Shown one piece after another: positions 1 to 11,758 of a DNA stretch of 64,000 bases (its first letter is position 1; each line of letters begins with the position of its first letter). The DNA comes from Rhizomys pruinosus. Its lineage: Eukaryota > Chordata > Mammalia > Rodentia > Spalacidae. The notes under the pieces were generated by a model, which was not told the DNA's origin, did not search any database, and was given only the letters and a program-made list of their open reading frames with translations. A program made the position numbers and the translations under genes. The stretch covers positions 4,261,861-4,325,860 of the forward strand of contig VZQC01004693.1 of assembly GCA_009823505.1 (NCBI GenBank), given 5' to 3'.

Positions 1-815
1 AATGTGGTACATTTACATAGTGGAGTTATATGCAGCAGTAAAGAAAGACATTATGAAATATGTAGGTAAATGGATAGAACTAGAAGCTGTTATGCTGTGA
101 AGTGACACAGTCTTAGAAAAACAAACGACATATGTTATCACTCATTTGTGGATCCTAGCACCAAATCCTTGCATGTAAATCGAAGTGGGTAATTGGTCAG
201 TAAAGACAACACCACATTGGCTGATAAAGCTTGAAGTATATGTCTCTATTTTCTCCAGTTCAAAGATTTATGAGAAAGAATAAATTTTAAGTGCATTAAA
301 ACATGCATCAACTTGCTATATAATTTAGAAATGTAAAGTTATATTTCTTTTTACCTGCATGCAAGTTTACAGTAAACTGTAAATCCCTAAATGTGTTTTG
401 GAATTAACCTATAGTTTATTTTTCAGACTTTGTAAATTTGGTGTATGTATGGAGCGATTAAAATAAAAGCTAAGAGTAGAGTTGGGAACTTCAGAGGCTG
501 GGATAGAAGGGATGTGTGGATGAAAGTGATGAACGAATACCAAGTCGCACTTACATAGAGCAGGATGCTTTGGTGTATGATTTTTACAGTAGGATAAATA
601 TAGATGTAATGTTGCATGCATTTCAAAAGCCTCAAAGAAAGAACTGTGGAAGTTATAACCACAAAGAAATTATACATGTTTAGCAACATAGACACATTCA
701 GCAGATTTAAACTTTAAACAATGTATACATGCATGAAACATCATGTAACCCTTGTAATATGTACAACTTTATATTTGTATATGTCAGCCAAAATAAATTT
801 AATTTTTTTTAAAAA
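1..815 (+). mobile_element. L1 fragment, ORF2 end and 3'UTR
   Basis: The first 120 bases match the conserved L1 ORF2 C-terminal region (taaatggatagaactagaag; same text as 34240-34350 and 63420-63520). The rest resembles an older rodent L1 3'UTR and ends in ataaatttaatttttttt. It is cut by the window edge. Confidence 0.7.
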
Positions 816-1294
816 AGCTGGCACTTCAAGAACAAAAAAACAACAAAAAAAGGAAATGCAGATTGGATTCGATAGGCCTTTGAAAATAAAAAAAAATAAT
901 ACTAGGGAACATGAAGTTGAGAGTTATAGAAATGGAGAAGGGGGAGTTGAGCTGAATATGATCAAAGTATATTGCATGGAATCCTTAAATAAATAAAAAT
1001 ATTTTTTAAAGATTCTAGTACCTTAGAACTCTAACATTACTGTGAAGATAATTTGCACTATGGGTTATGACCCATTGTAGGTTAAAAGGAAGCCACTTGT
1101 GTCTTCTTTTGTGCTAAATTACCTGCTTGTCTGTTTACACCAAAACCTGGCCTTAGGCAGGATTTGTCTGTGCATTAGCAAGCCTGTGACAGCTTGGGAT
1201 CAAAGGCATTGACAAGTACTCATGATATTATGGAACATGAAGCAGGGCTCTGAAAACAGGCCCTGAGATATGATGTCACTCTGGGTATAAAAAG
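816..1294. other. Unassigned AT-rich stretch
   Basis: A-rich to about 1010, then non-repetitive. No gene, exon or clear repeat was recognised. Confidence 0.4.
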
Positions 1295-1302
1295 AGAATG
1301 CT

Positions 1303-1545
1303 GGGGCTGGAGAGATAGCCTAGCGGTTAAGAGCACCGACTGCTCTTGCAGAGGACCTGGGTTCGATCCCCAGCACCTACATGGTGGCTGAGAACTGTCT
1401 GTAACTCCAATTCCAGGAGAACTCTAGTTCCAGGGGAATCTGAGACCCTCTTCTGACCTCCGTGGTATTGCACGACACGGGTGCACAGACCTACATGCAG
1501 AGAGTACATTCATACACACACAAAAATAAATAAAATTTAAAAAAC
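1303..1545 (+). mobile_element. B2-type SINE, full length, double-unit subtype
   Basis: tRNA-derived head with A box (cggttaagagc) and B box (gggttcgatcc), the internal duplication aactccaattccaggag / aactctagttccagggg, and an A-rich tail. It is flanked by the target duplication agaatgct at 1295-1302 and 1546-1553. Confidence 0.92.
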
Positions 1546-1553
1546 AGAATGCT

Positions 1554-2380
1554 ATTAATTAATAAACGAGTCCTTCTTACCATCAGACAGGGACTCCTGG
1601 CCTTGATTTTTCACATGTAATCTTAGACCATCAGGCTTGTGTAGTCTTGGCCAGTGGGTTGGGCAGTGGTCCATCAGACCACCAACCTGGGAAGCTGGTG
1701 TGGGGCTGGAAGGAGACTTATCAGGTCGCCAGCTGTGATATGTGGTCAGTGCCCCAGCGGGAATTAGACTGCAGAGCACCTATCAGGCAACAGATTGGCA
1801 TTGGGCTGTAGAGTGCCTACCAGGCAGCAGCCTGGAGGATCTGGGAGTGCCAATAGGGCACTGCCTGTTGTAGATGTTAGATGAGACAGGTGGGCAGTGG
1901 AAAGGTTATCAGCTTTGGCCCTAAGGTTTAGACAGCTGCTGGTAGCTGTCTTGCGTTTTCCCTTTTCCCTGTAATCCAGTGCACGAGGTTTATGTGTCCA
2001 CCTCCACGTGCAGCAGAGTGACACCACAGCCCATAAGCAAATGAATGTGTGGGTTGTGAAAAAGTTGGCAACATTAAAAGACCTCTGAATATACAGGGAC
2101 CAAAGATTAACCCACCACCAAGCATGTAGTGATCTAAGGTGCTGTGGGCACTGCCACCAGCTGCATTGTGTCCTGTCATCATATGTGCACATGCTGTGCT
2201 GTGAACGGTCATGCACACTATGCAGAAGCCAGCAAATGCTTCCAGAAACAACTCATCTCAGATTCAAGACTACCATGTGTTAGGAACTGCAGTGATCTTC
2301 AGAAACATAGTATTTAATTATGGAAAGTATCAAATTGCTATATCTTTAGATTGTATTGTATAGGAATGTTTGATATTAAA
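1554..2380. other. Unassigned region, possible old pseudogene or LTR
   Basis: Richer in GC than its surroundings and free of recognised SINEs. The minus strand carries overlapping open frames at 1764-2251, but no family was recognised and the frames overlap each other. Short internal echoes occur (gcctaccaggcagcagcctgg against cacctatcaggcaacag). No firm call. Confidence 0.3.
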
Positions 2381-2391
2381 CATTGCTCTCT

Positions 2392-2650
2392 CAGGCTGGA
2401 GAGATAGCCTAGCGGTTAAGAGCCCCAACTGCTCTTGCAGAGGACCCGGGTTCGATCCCAGCACTCACATGGTGGCTGAGAACCATCTGTAACTCCAATT
2501 CCAGGAGAACTCCAGTTCCAGGGGAATCCAACACCCTCTTCTGACCTCTGCGGCATTGCACGACACAGGTGGACAAACTTACATGCAGACAGTACATTCA
2601 TACACACAGAAAATAAATAAATAAAAATTTAAAAAATATATTAAAAAAAA
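2392..2650 (+). mobile_element. B2-type SINE, full length, double-unit subtype
   Basis: Same architecture as the 1303 copy. An 11-bp target duplication cattgctctct lies at 2381-2391 and 2651-2661, so the insertion is recent. Confidence 0.92.
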
Positions 2651-2661
2651 CATTGCTCTCT

Positions 2662-5029
2662 GAGTTGCTGAATTGAATTTCTTAAAAAAATTATTGAATG
2701 AATTTGGGGTTAAGATAAGATAGAATTTTCAACAATTTCTGAAATGGCCCTAAACATACTTGTACTATTTTGTACTGCACAGTTATGCAATGGCATTTTT
2801 AGCATTGATGATAGTAAAGCCAAAATGTCAAAGATGCTCTTCATCCTACAGTATCAGGTATTTAGTCAAGATTTAGTTCTTTATGGAAAGCGAGCAATCA
2901 CCCTCATTTCATTAAAATATAGATTTTATGTCATCTTCAAAATTGGTAAATTTTATATATATGATTGTTTAAAAGAAATTTTATGATGTTTTGTTTGTGT
3001 ACCTATATTATATACTCGTGGTCACATAAAAATTTCTTAGGCAAAAGGAGACAGTGCAAAAGTTTAAAGTCCTGAGTTAGTCCATTCACTGTAGAGAAAA
3101 TGAAGCCCAGCCTGGTCAAGTGACTTGCCACACAAGCAGTAGCAGAAATAGCACCAGAACCCAGGCATGTACACCCATTTCAGGGTCCATCATCATTCTA
3201 GCTGTGTGGATGGAATAATCAATTAAGCATTGCTGTGTTCTTTTCACTTATAAAGTCAGGTACAAGGGAGAAATTTGGTAAGTCTTTCTGTAAATAATAA
3301 CCAGAAACAGTGTAGTGTGGGACCAGGACACTTCTTGTTAACTGAGAAGAATTCTCAGCTGCTGTGTGCTCTGAATCTATATATTAACCCAGGGCAAAAA
3401 GTGCTGGGAAATGCCCATGCCTCCTTCCCTTGGGTGGGCCATCCATTAGGAACTATTTCCAGGTAATCATGAACTATATTTCAACAAGCAAGAAGATAAC
3501 TTGAGGAGACATAAATAAAACCTGGTTTGTTTCTGAGCCTGTTATTTTACAAGGTGGTTCTTGTCTACAAATATTCTGCCCACAACGTAAGATAGATTAG
3601 TAATATAGTAATCAAGTAATAATAATAATAAAAAAACCTACTGTAAATTTGCCTTAAGAAATGAAAATAAAGTATGTTTTCTCCTTGTTTAATTCATAGG
3701 TCTTCTGCTCAATTTCCATTGACAGAGTTTTATATATTCCAGTGTCTGGTCTGATAAGCAAATGACAACTGAAGGGGGGATGCATGCTATTTCCTCCAGG
3801 ACTTCTTCCTGGTTCTGCTCAGAACCCATCCTGCAGTAGCTAATGCAACCACTACATAACCTAGAAATGAGGAAAGGAGAAAGAAGTAGAGGGACAAAGT
3901 CTGTTAACCCCTAATTTCAAGGAAAGATAGTAAATTTTCTAATTATCTACAGAAATCTTACTTTCCAATGTAGAATCCAAATGTATTCTTATCAGCGACA
4001 ATGTTGGACTCCGCAGGGACATTGAACATTTTTACATTATGATTGTTTTCGGATATACATTAGAGTCTTATTTTTACAATAATATGAATTTACATATCTT
4101 ATTATTATGCATTTCTGGAACACGAAATCATCTTCATCATTGTTTTCCCAGAGCCTATCACAGTAGGCAATCAGTTAAATATCTCCAATAACCTTTGTGT
4201 CTGATATTCTTTCAGAAAGTATCATTAATTATTGAAATTTTTAATTAAAGCCAAATGTACACACTCTATGTAAATGGTCAACATTAACAGAACAGTACAC
4301 AATAAAATGCACTTAACACCCAACTTGCATAAACGTGATTTTAGTTTTCTTTGAAAATTCACAAAGCATTTACTATGCCTCAGGGTCATTATAAATGTCA
4401 AATGCTGCTGTGTAGAATACATTTAGACATACATCCATGCAAACCTCTAGCCAATGGAATTTTTGGATAAACTACCTGTCTTTTTATTTGCTCTTCTTTC
4501 TACAAGGTATCACTTAAACATTTACGTTGGCACCTATTTAAGGGTAACTCATGAATTATCTATGTGTTACTTCCATTTTCACAGTCCAGGACTGGATGTC
4601 TTTAATGTTTTCCTGCCTCCTTTTCTCATTCGGGGTGAGTCATCATCTCCTGTAAGTACGTATATGTTCCTCCTCACTTTTAAGTTCATAATACTCATCA
4701 TACAGCTATCTATGAAAGAAAAATGTATCAAGGAAGGTTTTCGTTAATGTAATTCAGCTTAGAAAGTAAAAAAGTCCAACGTTTCACTCAACCAGTGATT
4801 GTCCAGCAATTCTCCACAGATGTTACGATATATTCAATTATTAAGACCATAGATACAATGAAGTAATAATCTCATGTTGGGCTAAGCCGAGCAGCCAAGA
4901 TACCCATGATACAAAGCTTAAAATTTTAGATATCTGTAATTCTTGACTTCCCTCAAAGGGGAGGAACTCTAGTAACAATACAGAATTATAATGCAAAAAT
5001 TTCATCCATTTTTCCTTTTCTTTTCTCCC
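2662..5029. other. Single-copy AT-rich DNA
   Basis: No gene was recognised. The only repeat relic seen is the MIR-like piece near 3085-3190. Short open frames at 2744-2986 and 4454-4747 show no recognisable protein features. Confidence 0.5.
3080..3192 (+). repeat. MIR-like ancient SINE relic
   Basis: Text such as gtcaagtgacttgccacacaagcagtag and accagaacccaggcatg follows the MIR core pattern (aagtaacttgcccaaggtcacacagc). Heavily diverged. Confidence 0.55.
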
Positions 5030-5031
5030 TT

Positions 5032-5054
5032 GTGTGTGTGTGTGTGTGTGTGTG
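5032..5054 (+). repeat. (TG)n microsatellite
   Basis: Uninterrupted TG dinucleotide run. Confidence 0.95.
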
Positions 5055-5345
5055 CTGGGAGCCCACACTCAAGGTTTTGAATTTAATATGTAAGCTCTAT
5101 GACTGACCCAAATCCATAGCTCCTCAAAATTTGGAAGGATTTCCCACCTCTAAAAATGATTCACCATTTGGATTCTACCTTGCCAGGGATCCTACCTTGT
5201 CATCCGACCTACTAATGACAAATAATTAGTTCTTATTCTTCAAGAAAAAAATGGATGAATTGCTTTAACATGCTGCCATTCTAGAGTATTTAGGCCCCAG
5301 TGCACCAAAATCCACCCCATAAATTCACACATGGGTGTCAACATT
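5055..5345. other. Unassigned stretch
   Basis: No gene or clear repeat seen. Confidence 0.4.
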
Positions 5346-5361
5346 CTCAACTTCTAATATT

Positions 5362-5594
5362 ATTTTTTAACTTTTATTTATTATTTTTTATTTTATGTGT
5401 ATGAGTGTACTGCTTGAATGTATGTAATTGCATCAGTATTATCCAATGCCTGTGGAAGTCAGAAGTGGGTGTCCGATCCCTTGGAACAGGAGTTAGGGAC
5501 AGTTACTAGCCACCATGCAGGTGCTAGGAATCGAACCCAGGTCTTCTTCAAGAGCAGACAGTGCTCTTAACCACTGAGCCATCTCTTCAACCCC
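5362..5594 (-). mobile_element. B2-type SINE, antisense, older copy
   Basis: Antisense B2: cgaacccaggtcttcttcaagagc and cttaaccactgagccatctcttc mark the B and A boxes. It is the first of two antisense B2 units lying between copies of ctcaacttctaatatt (5346-5361 and 6208-6223). Confidence 0.8.
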
Positions 5595-5604
5595 TAATAT
5601 TTTT

Positions 5605-6207
5605 TAATATTTCGTTTATTGTTTTTATTTTATGCCTATGCATGTTGTATTAGTCACTTTTCTGTTGCTGTGATAAAACCACCATGACCAAGGGAACTCA
5701 TAAAAGGAAGAGTTTATTTGAGCTTAAGATTGACAGTTCCAGGGAATAAGAGTCCATTGTGGTGGGAGGTATGGTGGCCAGGACTGCAGCAGCAAGCTGA
5801 GGTTCACATCTTGCAATGAGCAACCGGAAGCAGAGAGAGAGACTGGAGACCACAGGCTTGTTAAACTCACTAAGCCTGCCCCCAATGACGTACTTCCTCC
5901 AGCACGGCCAGACCTTCTAAGACCTCCAAGAACAGTGCCACCAACTGGAGACAAAATGTCTGAATACTTAAAGCCTATGGGGAACAGTCTCATTCAAACC
6001 ACCACACATGTATTGCCTGTGTGCCTTGTCTGCATGTATACAAGTGTACCCATATCATGCCATGCCCACAGAGGACAGAAGAGGGCATCATATCCCCTGG
6101 AATTGGAGTTCTGGACAGTTGTTAGCCACCATATAGGTTCTGGGAATCAAACCCTGGTTTGCGAGAATAGCCAGTGCTCTTAATAGCTAAGCCACCTCTC
6201 CAGCCCC
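5605..6207 (-). mobile_element. B2-type SINE, antisense, split by a solo LTR
   Basis: The tail part is about 5605-5645 and the remainder 6007-6207, ending taagccacctctccagcccc. The two halves join cleanly if the LTR at 5646-6006 and one CATGT copy are removed. Confidence 0.8.
5646..6006 (-). mobile_element. Solo LTR-like element (361 bp)
   Basis: It begins TGTATTAG and ends CCACCACA (TG...CA ends) and is flanked by the perfect 5-bp duplication CATGT (5641-5645, 6007-6011). A 5-bp duplication fits ERVL-class integration. The reverse complement carries an aataaactcttcc-type polyA region and ends cagcaacagaaaagtgactaataca, shared with the copies at 6898 and near 12960. The family name was not assigned by eye. 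Confidence 0.7.
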
Positions 6208-6223
6208 CTCAACTTCTAATATT

Positions 6224-6285
6224 TAATATTTAATATCAATCAACAAAGCCAGAATTTCTATTCTTTAACATTTTAAAATTACGTC
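6224..6285. other. Spacer
   Basis: Short AT-rich spacer, nothing recognised. Confidence 0.4.
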
Positions 6286-6297
6286 TCTATCTATCTG

Positions 6298-6331
<34 letters not shown>

Positions 6332-6338
6332 ATCTATC

Positions 6339-6365
<27 letters not shown>
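6286..6365 (+). repeat. (ATCT)n followed by (GT)n microsatellite
   Basis: About 45 bp of CTAT repeats, a short break, then GT repeats at 6339-6365. They form the tail end of the adjoining antisense B3. Confidence 0.95.
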
Positions 6366-6369
<4 letters not shown>

Positions 6370-6535
6370 CATGGTCAACAAGTGTACCACAGTGCATATA
6401 TAAGAGGATAACTTGTGGGAATTGATTTTCTACTTCTACCATGTGGGTGCTGGGAATCAAACTCAGGTCCCCCTGCTTGCCTTCATGACAGGCACGTTCA
6501 CCTACTGAGCCATATTTCTGTCCCTTAGAATTTGT
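6366..6535 (-). mobile_element. B3-type SINE, antisense
   Basis: Text such as taccatgtgggtgctgggaatc, aaactcaggtcc and cacctactgagccat is the antisense B3/B2-related pattern. Diverged. Confidence 0.7.
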
Positions 6536-6559
6536 TCTTCTTAAAAGACATATGCACAG

Positions 6560-6760
6560 TAAATTAAAGTATTCTTTATTTTCCTCCTATTAGAAATTAG
6601 TTCTCTGAAAATTTCATACAGTGTATTTTGATTATAGTCACTGCTGTCCCCCCAACTCCTTCCAGATAACAACCTCCCTCCCCACCCACCCAACTTTGTG
6701 TCCCCTTCTTATTTTAAACCCATTGACTCCAATTTGTTCTGTCTGTATACTCTTGGGGGT
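6560..6760 (-). mobile_element. Antisense L1 3'UTR fragment
   Basis: aaatttcatacagtgtattttgat followed by C-rich ctccttccagataacaacctccc is the same pattern as 23540-23600 and 59690-59750, that is, an antisense L1 3'UTR. Confidence 0.55.
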
Positions 6761-6897
6761 GTAGTCAAGTTACTTACCAGATACATATAAATTAGGACTA
6801 CCAGATTTATTAGAAAAGAAAACAGACTGTGTGACTAAATTTTAATTTCATATATGTAAACAATTGTTTTAGCATAATTTTGTCTTTTGTGATTTGA

Positions 6898-7282
6898 ATA
6901 TGAAATGACTTCCAGAGTCTTATGTGCTGGTCCTCTACTACTGGCACTCAGCCTGGTCATCAGCTGGTGGTGCCATTTTTGGGAGGTGGTGGAAACTTTC
7001 AGAGATGAGATCTAACCAGAAGACAAAAGTCACTGGGGGCAGACCTTGGAGCAAAACTTGTTTCTGGCCACTTCCACTTCCTCTCCATCTCAATCTCCTA
7101 TATGCTATGAGGTGAGATGCATTGTTCTATCACATATTCCTCACCCCCATGCTCAGCCTTACTGCAGGTCCATAGCAATGAATCCACCTGACCATGGAAA
7201 GAAACCTCCAATACCATGAGCCATAGCAAATCCTTTCCCCTTTAAGTTGTTTTTCTCAGCAGTATAAAGTCAAACTAGTACA
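6898..7282 (+). mobile_element. LTR-like element, diverged, sense
   Basis: It starts tgtgatttgaatatgaaatg and ends gtcaaactagtaca. It is the opposite orientation of the 5646-6006 family (shared ctggtggtgcc, ccacttcctctcc and caaatcctttcccc segments). Ends are TG...CA but no clear target duplication remains. Confidence 0.55.
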
Positions 7283-7994
7283 TGAAATTGTAACCGGAGA
7301 AGTGGGTTTATTGCTTTGACTGTTCCTGACAATGCATCTTTGGAACTGATTCGTGGGAGGAATTTTAAAATACTTTTAGATGGGAGCTAGGGAGAGGCAG
7401 GAATGCTATAAGCAGGAGTTCAGAAAATCAGAATTCCAGAAGGAACGTAAAAAATAAAAACTTTTGAAATATACACTATATTGGTCAATTGGCATGTGCT
7501 ATTGAGCTCACTGAGAAGTTGGTTTTGGATGTGGGGTTGGACTCCCAACTTCAGATCCAAGCATGTTTGTATTAACCATCCTTCAGAACTCCCTGTCCTG
7601 GGTCAATATGGCCCCTGAGTCTGTAACATTGTGCCTTTGAGAGTAGCTTGAAGTGGAACTATTTCCAATAGAGTTTACTATTGTTTATTGCATGATATAA
7701 AAATGTCTGCAATGGGAAGGAAAAAATGGAAGTTCAGCCACAGAAGGCTCATCCATGGACAGAAAACTCAAACCAAGAACCCCAAATGACTGCCTCAATT
7801 TTCTCAGTCAGTTCTATTGGGTGATTATAACCATTTGGTTTAATGATGTTATCTATTTGCTCCTTGCTATTCTAGCTTAGAAACCTCACTCAAGGAGATA
7901 CTCTGCGCCACCTGGAGCTCTTGACAAGGATCCCATCTGACTTCTCTGATTTGATGATGTTACCTTTGCTCTCTCAATTAGCTACTCCTGTCAT
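7283..7994. other. Single-copy DNA
   Basis: No gene or repeat recognised. Confidence 0.4.
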
Positions 7995-8010
7995 CTCTGC
8001 TGGATATTTT

Positions 8011-8260
8011 TTTTTATTAATTTTTTTATTTTTTTTTATTTCTGTATGTGTACGAATGTACTGTCTGCATGCGAGTCTGTGCACCCGTGTCATGCAATGC
8101 CGCGGAGTTCAGAAGTGGGTGTCGGATTCCCCTGGAGCTGGAGTTCTCCTGGAATTGGAGTTTCAGACGGTTCTCGGCCGCCATGTGGGTGCTGGGGATC
8201 GAATCCGGGTCCTCTGTAAGAGCAGTCGGCACTCTTAACTGCTAGGCCATCTCTCCAGCC
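8011..8260 (-). mobile_element. B2-type SINE, antisense, double-unit subtype
   Basis: Complete antisense B2 with the duplicated ctccag/ttccag block. A 16-bp perfect target duplication ctctgctggatatttt lies at 7995-8010 and 8261-8276. Confidence 0.92.
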
Positions 8261-8276
8261 CTCTGCTGGATATTTT

Positions 8277-8850
8277 GAGTGCCCAAGTTGACATATTGCT
8301 CTCTCTCCACTGCTTCTCTGCATCTACTACTCATTATTTATTCTTTGACTTTTGATAGCTATGTACTTCATTCATTCAAAACCAAAAGGACAGCTACTAT
8401 AGATAATTCTCTAGATTGTTATTGTGCTCCCAAGATTTCAGTTCTGATGGGACCAAGAATTCTACTAGGAATTAAACTCATAGCTACATGTGTTGCATTC
8501 TGGTAAAACAAAACAGCAAAACTTGGCTACGTTTTGCCAAGACTTTATGTGAAACTGAATTTTAAGGTGATGGACTAATAATTACCTGATAGAGGAAATA
8601 TCAAGGAAGCCTAAGATTCAGGTTGTATCATGGTTACTACTAGCTACTTTTAAGCAGATTTATAATGAGAATTGGGGTTGAAAAAAAAAACAGAATAGAA
8701 ATATTGCATGAGCTTGAAGTTTGGTCATAAAAGAACGTTTAGGAAGACTTAACAAAAACAAAGAGTATATGAAAAAGTTATGTGGAAATCTACAATCTTG
8801 CAACCCAATTAGCAAATATAATCAGAGGGAATAGTAGAAGATGGATGACA
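8277..8850. other. Unassigned stretch
   Basis: No gene recognised. The last part may grade into the L1-like element that follows. Confidence 0.35.
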
Positions 8851-9460
8851 TAAGGAAATGGGGGAAATATTCCAAGTTAAGTGGGTATGGGGGCAGAGGA
8901 ATCAGGGGAGAATAGGGGTCAAGGAGTGGGGTTATCAAAATTAGGGATGTATGAATAAGCCTTATGGAAGTCCACTAGTTTGTAAGATAACTTTTTAATA
9001 TAATATAAAAAAGGAATGTGATCAGTGAACCCCGCATGGATGGACAATCCTGCTCCCAGGAGACATGGGTTATTTATTGAAAATCCAAGTGTCAGACACA
9101 GGATACCTCCATAAGAGTTGTTGGTCAGGAGTCCTCAGAGGAATCCAAAACAACATAGGTTTACTGTCCACCATTACTAAATGGTAAGACCACCCCCCAC
9201 CCCGGTTGTTACCCGCTTTGGTTATAGGACCTGGACAGTTATGGCAGAATGCATGATCTGGGATGGGGTGAGGGTGGGGGGGAGGGAAAGGGAAATAAGC
9301 CTGAACTGAATTGGAAAAATGTATGAAATGCACAAAGCAATCAAAAACCAATTTTAGAAAAAGTAAATAAATAAATAGAATAAAATAAATTAAAAAAAAA
9401 ACTGTCAAAAAAAAAAAAAAAAGGAAAGAAAAAAAAAAGAAATCAATCTCAAATTGACCA
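8851..9460 (+). mobile_element. L1 3'UTR and 3' end (composite)
   Basis: The part from about 9220 matches the L1 3' ends at 34640, 43870 and 59530: gcagaatgcatgatctgggatgg, a G-rich purine run (9261-9296), ctgaactgaattgg, then an A-rich tail. The 8851-9219 part is tentatively an L1 3'UTR. Confidence 0.6.
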
Positions 9461-10030
9461 GGAAACCCTGTCTTGCTGGAAGGTGCTATGAAGGCTGGTG
9501 GGAGAGAAAAGACATCAGTGGTCATACCCAGTGCTGGACCCTACATGCTACAATACTGACCTGCCAGGAAAGATGTGCCCGCAGGTGCTATAGTGGCATG
9601 ACAGTTATGGGTTGTCAACTACTTTCTTACTGCTACATAAAAAGAATTTCATATCTGGTACTATAAACCTAGTCAAAAGCCTACAAGTTAGTATTAATTT
9701 CACTAAATGTTGTCAAGCTTCCTTCTTAATATGTATGCTGCTCTCAAACTTTGCCAGAGAAGCTTCTTTTCACAGTGGCTAATGGGACTCGTAACTGATG
9801 AAAAGGATGAGAATAAAAGACTATGAGTGCTCAGCAGTAGATGGACTACCCATATCAAACTCGCCGCATCTAAGGTTTATGGAAAAATCATGAAAGAGTG
9901 AGTGGAAAGAATATGAGAACCAGAGGTCAGGAAGGGCATATGCGAATGGCGTCTTCCAGACACGTTATGACTGTGTACACACCAACCCTCAGCAGCTATG
10001 GTTGCCTGCACAAAACCTGCACAAGCTCAA
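9461..10030. other. Unassigned stretch
   Basis: No gene or named repeat recognised. Confidence 0.4.
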
Positions 10031-10036
10031 CCTGTC

Positions 10037-10280
10037 AGGGCTACAGAAATGGCTCAGCAGTTAAGAGGACAGGATTCTCTTCCAGAGGACCCAGGTTCAA
10101 TTCCCAGCATGCACATGGAGCCTAACACCCATCTGTAACCCCAGTTCCAGGGGATCCAACACCCTCTTCTGGTTTCTGCAGGCTTTGCACAATATGGGTA
10201 CACTTACATGCATCCAGGCAAAACACTCATACACATTAAATAAGTAAAAAGTAAAGAATAAATTTAAAAACTTTAATTAA
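10037..10280 (+). mobile_element. B2-type SINE, diverged, single-unit subtype
   Basis: ggctcagcagttaagaggac and ccaggttcaattcccagc mark the A and B boxes. It carries only one aaccccagttccagggg unit and has an A-rich tail. Confidence 0.85.
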
Positions 10281-11203
10281 AAAAGACAACCTATTAAAAC
10301 TCCAGAAGGAGAGAGCTGCATTTGGGGGCACAATATTTAAAGCAGAAGCATGTCAGTAAGGGTTTCCTTCTGTGTAAGGCTTTTTTGTAGTGTAGTGTCT
10401 TAATCGTAGTCTACCATCAAATATTTTAGGAATATCTTTAATGTTTAGTTAGTATATTAACAGCATGCAATAATTACATCATAAGTTCTCAAGCAGAGGC
10501 AGTCTATTGCAAGGACCTTCTTTGCTGCAGTTATCACAGGCTGTTTAAAGTTAGAAAACTGAATAGCAACACTGAATACTGTAGAAATGCACCTTGCTTA
10601 GTAATACTTGAGTTGTTGCAATATTAGACTATCCATTTGGTTGTTACAGAAAATCCTTAACTGTAATTGATGGTCGTTGCCGTACTAGTATATTGCCTGT
10701 ATTTCTACCTCTAGTAATGGGATTTATGTGCTAGACTTCAATATCCTTGAGCCTGGTCAAGTGCACAAGCCTTTTTAAAAAGAAAATTGTTTACTTGCAC
10801 AAATCAGATCAGATTTGAGAGATCATTAATGCCCTTGAAGTGGTTTTTGTGGGTGTGAAACAAATGGTGAAAATTTGAATTGCTCCCTTATTATACCATT
10901 GAAATTAAGTCTACGTAATCTATCAAATCATGTTCATGGCCTGATTTTATATACTTGTATCTATCAATAAACATTGTGAAAAAAAATTCCAGAAAGGTTG
11001 AAGGAGGGGTATTGTAAGATACCACCCATAGCTGAGGGGCTGTTGGAAGTTGATAGCTGCTGAGAAATGGAGAGTCACTTTGTCAGAGGCACCGATAGAT
11101 TGACCATGACCTAGTGAACGGTCCCACACTTACACATGGTCAGATCAGCACTAATTAGACTCAGAGGGATATTACTGATGATAATAAGATAAAAAATCAG
11201 AGA
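10281..11203. other. Single-copy AT-rich DNA
   Basis: No gene or repeat recognised. Confidence 0.4.
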
Positions 11204-11403
11204 TGGGGTCTTAAGAGATGGCTCAGCTGCTTTTCCAAAGGACCTGAGTTTGGTTTCCAGCACCTATATCAAATGTCTGACAACCACCTGTGACTGACTC
11301 CATTGAGATCTAATTACATCTTGAACCTCAAAAGGTACCTACAGACATGTGGCATACACTCACACATAAATATACACATAAATAAAAATAAAATAATTTT
11401 TAA
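11204..11403 (+). mobile_element. B2/B3-type SINE, old and partly deleted
   Basis: taagagatggctcagctgcttttcc, gacctgagtttggtttccagc and an (aataaa) tail. The A-box region is shortened. Confidence 0.7.
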
Positions 11404-11608
11404 AAGACCAAGGGACAAAAAGAAAATATTATTTTATATAAAATATAAAAAAATATATTTTATATAAAATAATATATAGGGAGATGAGTTGGTAGGTCCC
11501 ATGGGGAGCTTGTTGGAAGTAGTAGGGGGTGGTTAAATCAAAATACATTATATATAAAATTTGAAAAGAATAAATGAAAATATTATTTTATATAAAGAAA
11601 TACATTAT
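11404..11608. other. Very AT-rich spacer
   Basis: Repeated ttatataaaataatat-type motifs with no recognised element. Confidence 0.4.
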
Positions 11609-11749
11609 AGCTGGGCATGCTTTTAATCCTAACACTCAGGAGGCAGAGGCAGGAGGATCTTTGTGAGTTCAAGGCCAGTTTGGTCTACAGAATGAGTTCC
11701 AGGACAGTTGGGGCTACAGGGAGACCCTGTCTCAAAAAGACATAAAAAA
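11609..11749 (+). mobile_element. B1 SINE
   Basis: 7SL-derived: agctgggcatgc, ggaggcagaggcagg, gttcaaggccag, gagaccctgtctc, with an A-rich end. The target duplication aaatacatt is at 11598-11606 and 11750-11758. Confidence 0.9.
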
Positions 11750-11758
11750 AAATACATT

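Noticed and set aside
9070..9525. Minus-strand open frame of 151 codons
   Set aside because: It is the antisense of an L1 3' end and its A-rich tail (phenylalanine-rich translation).
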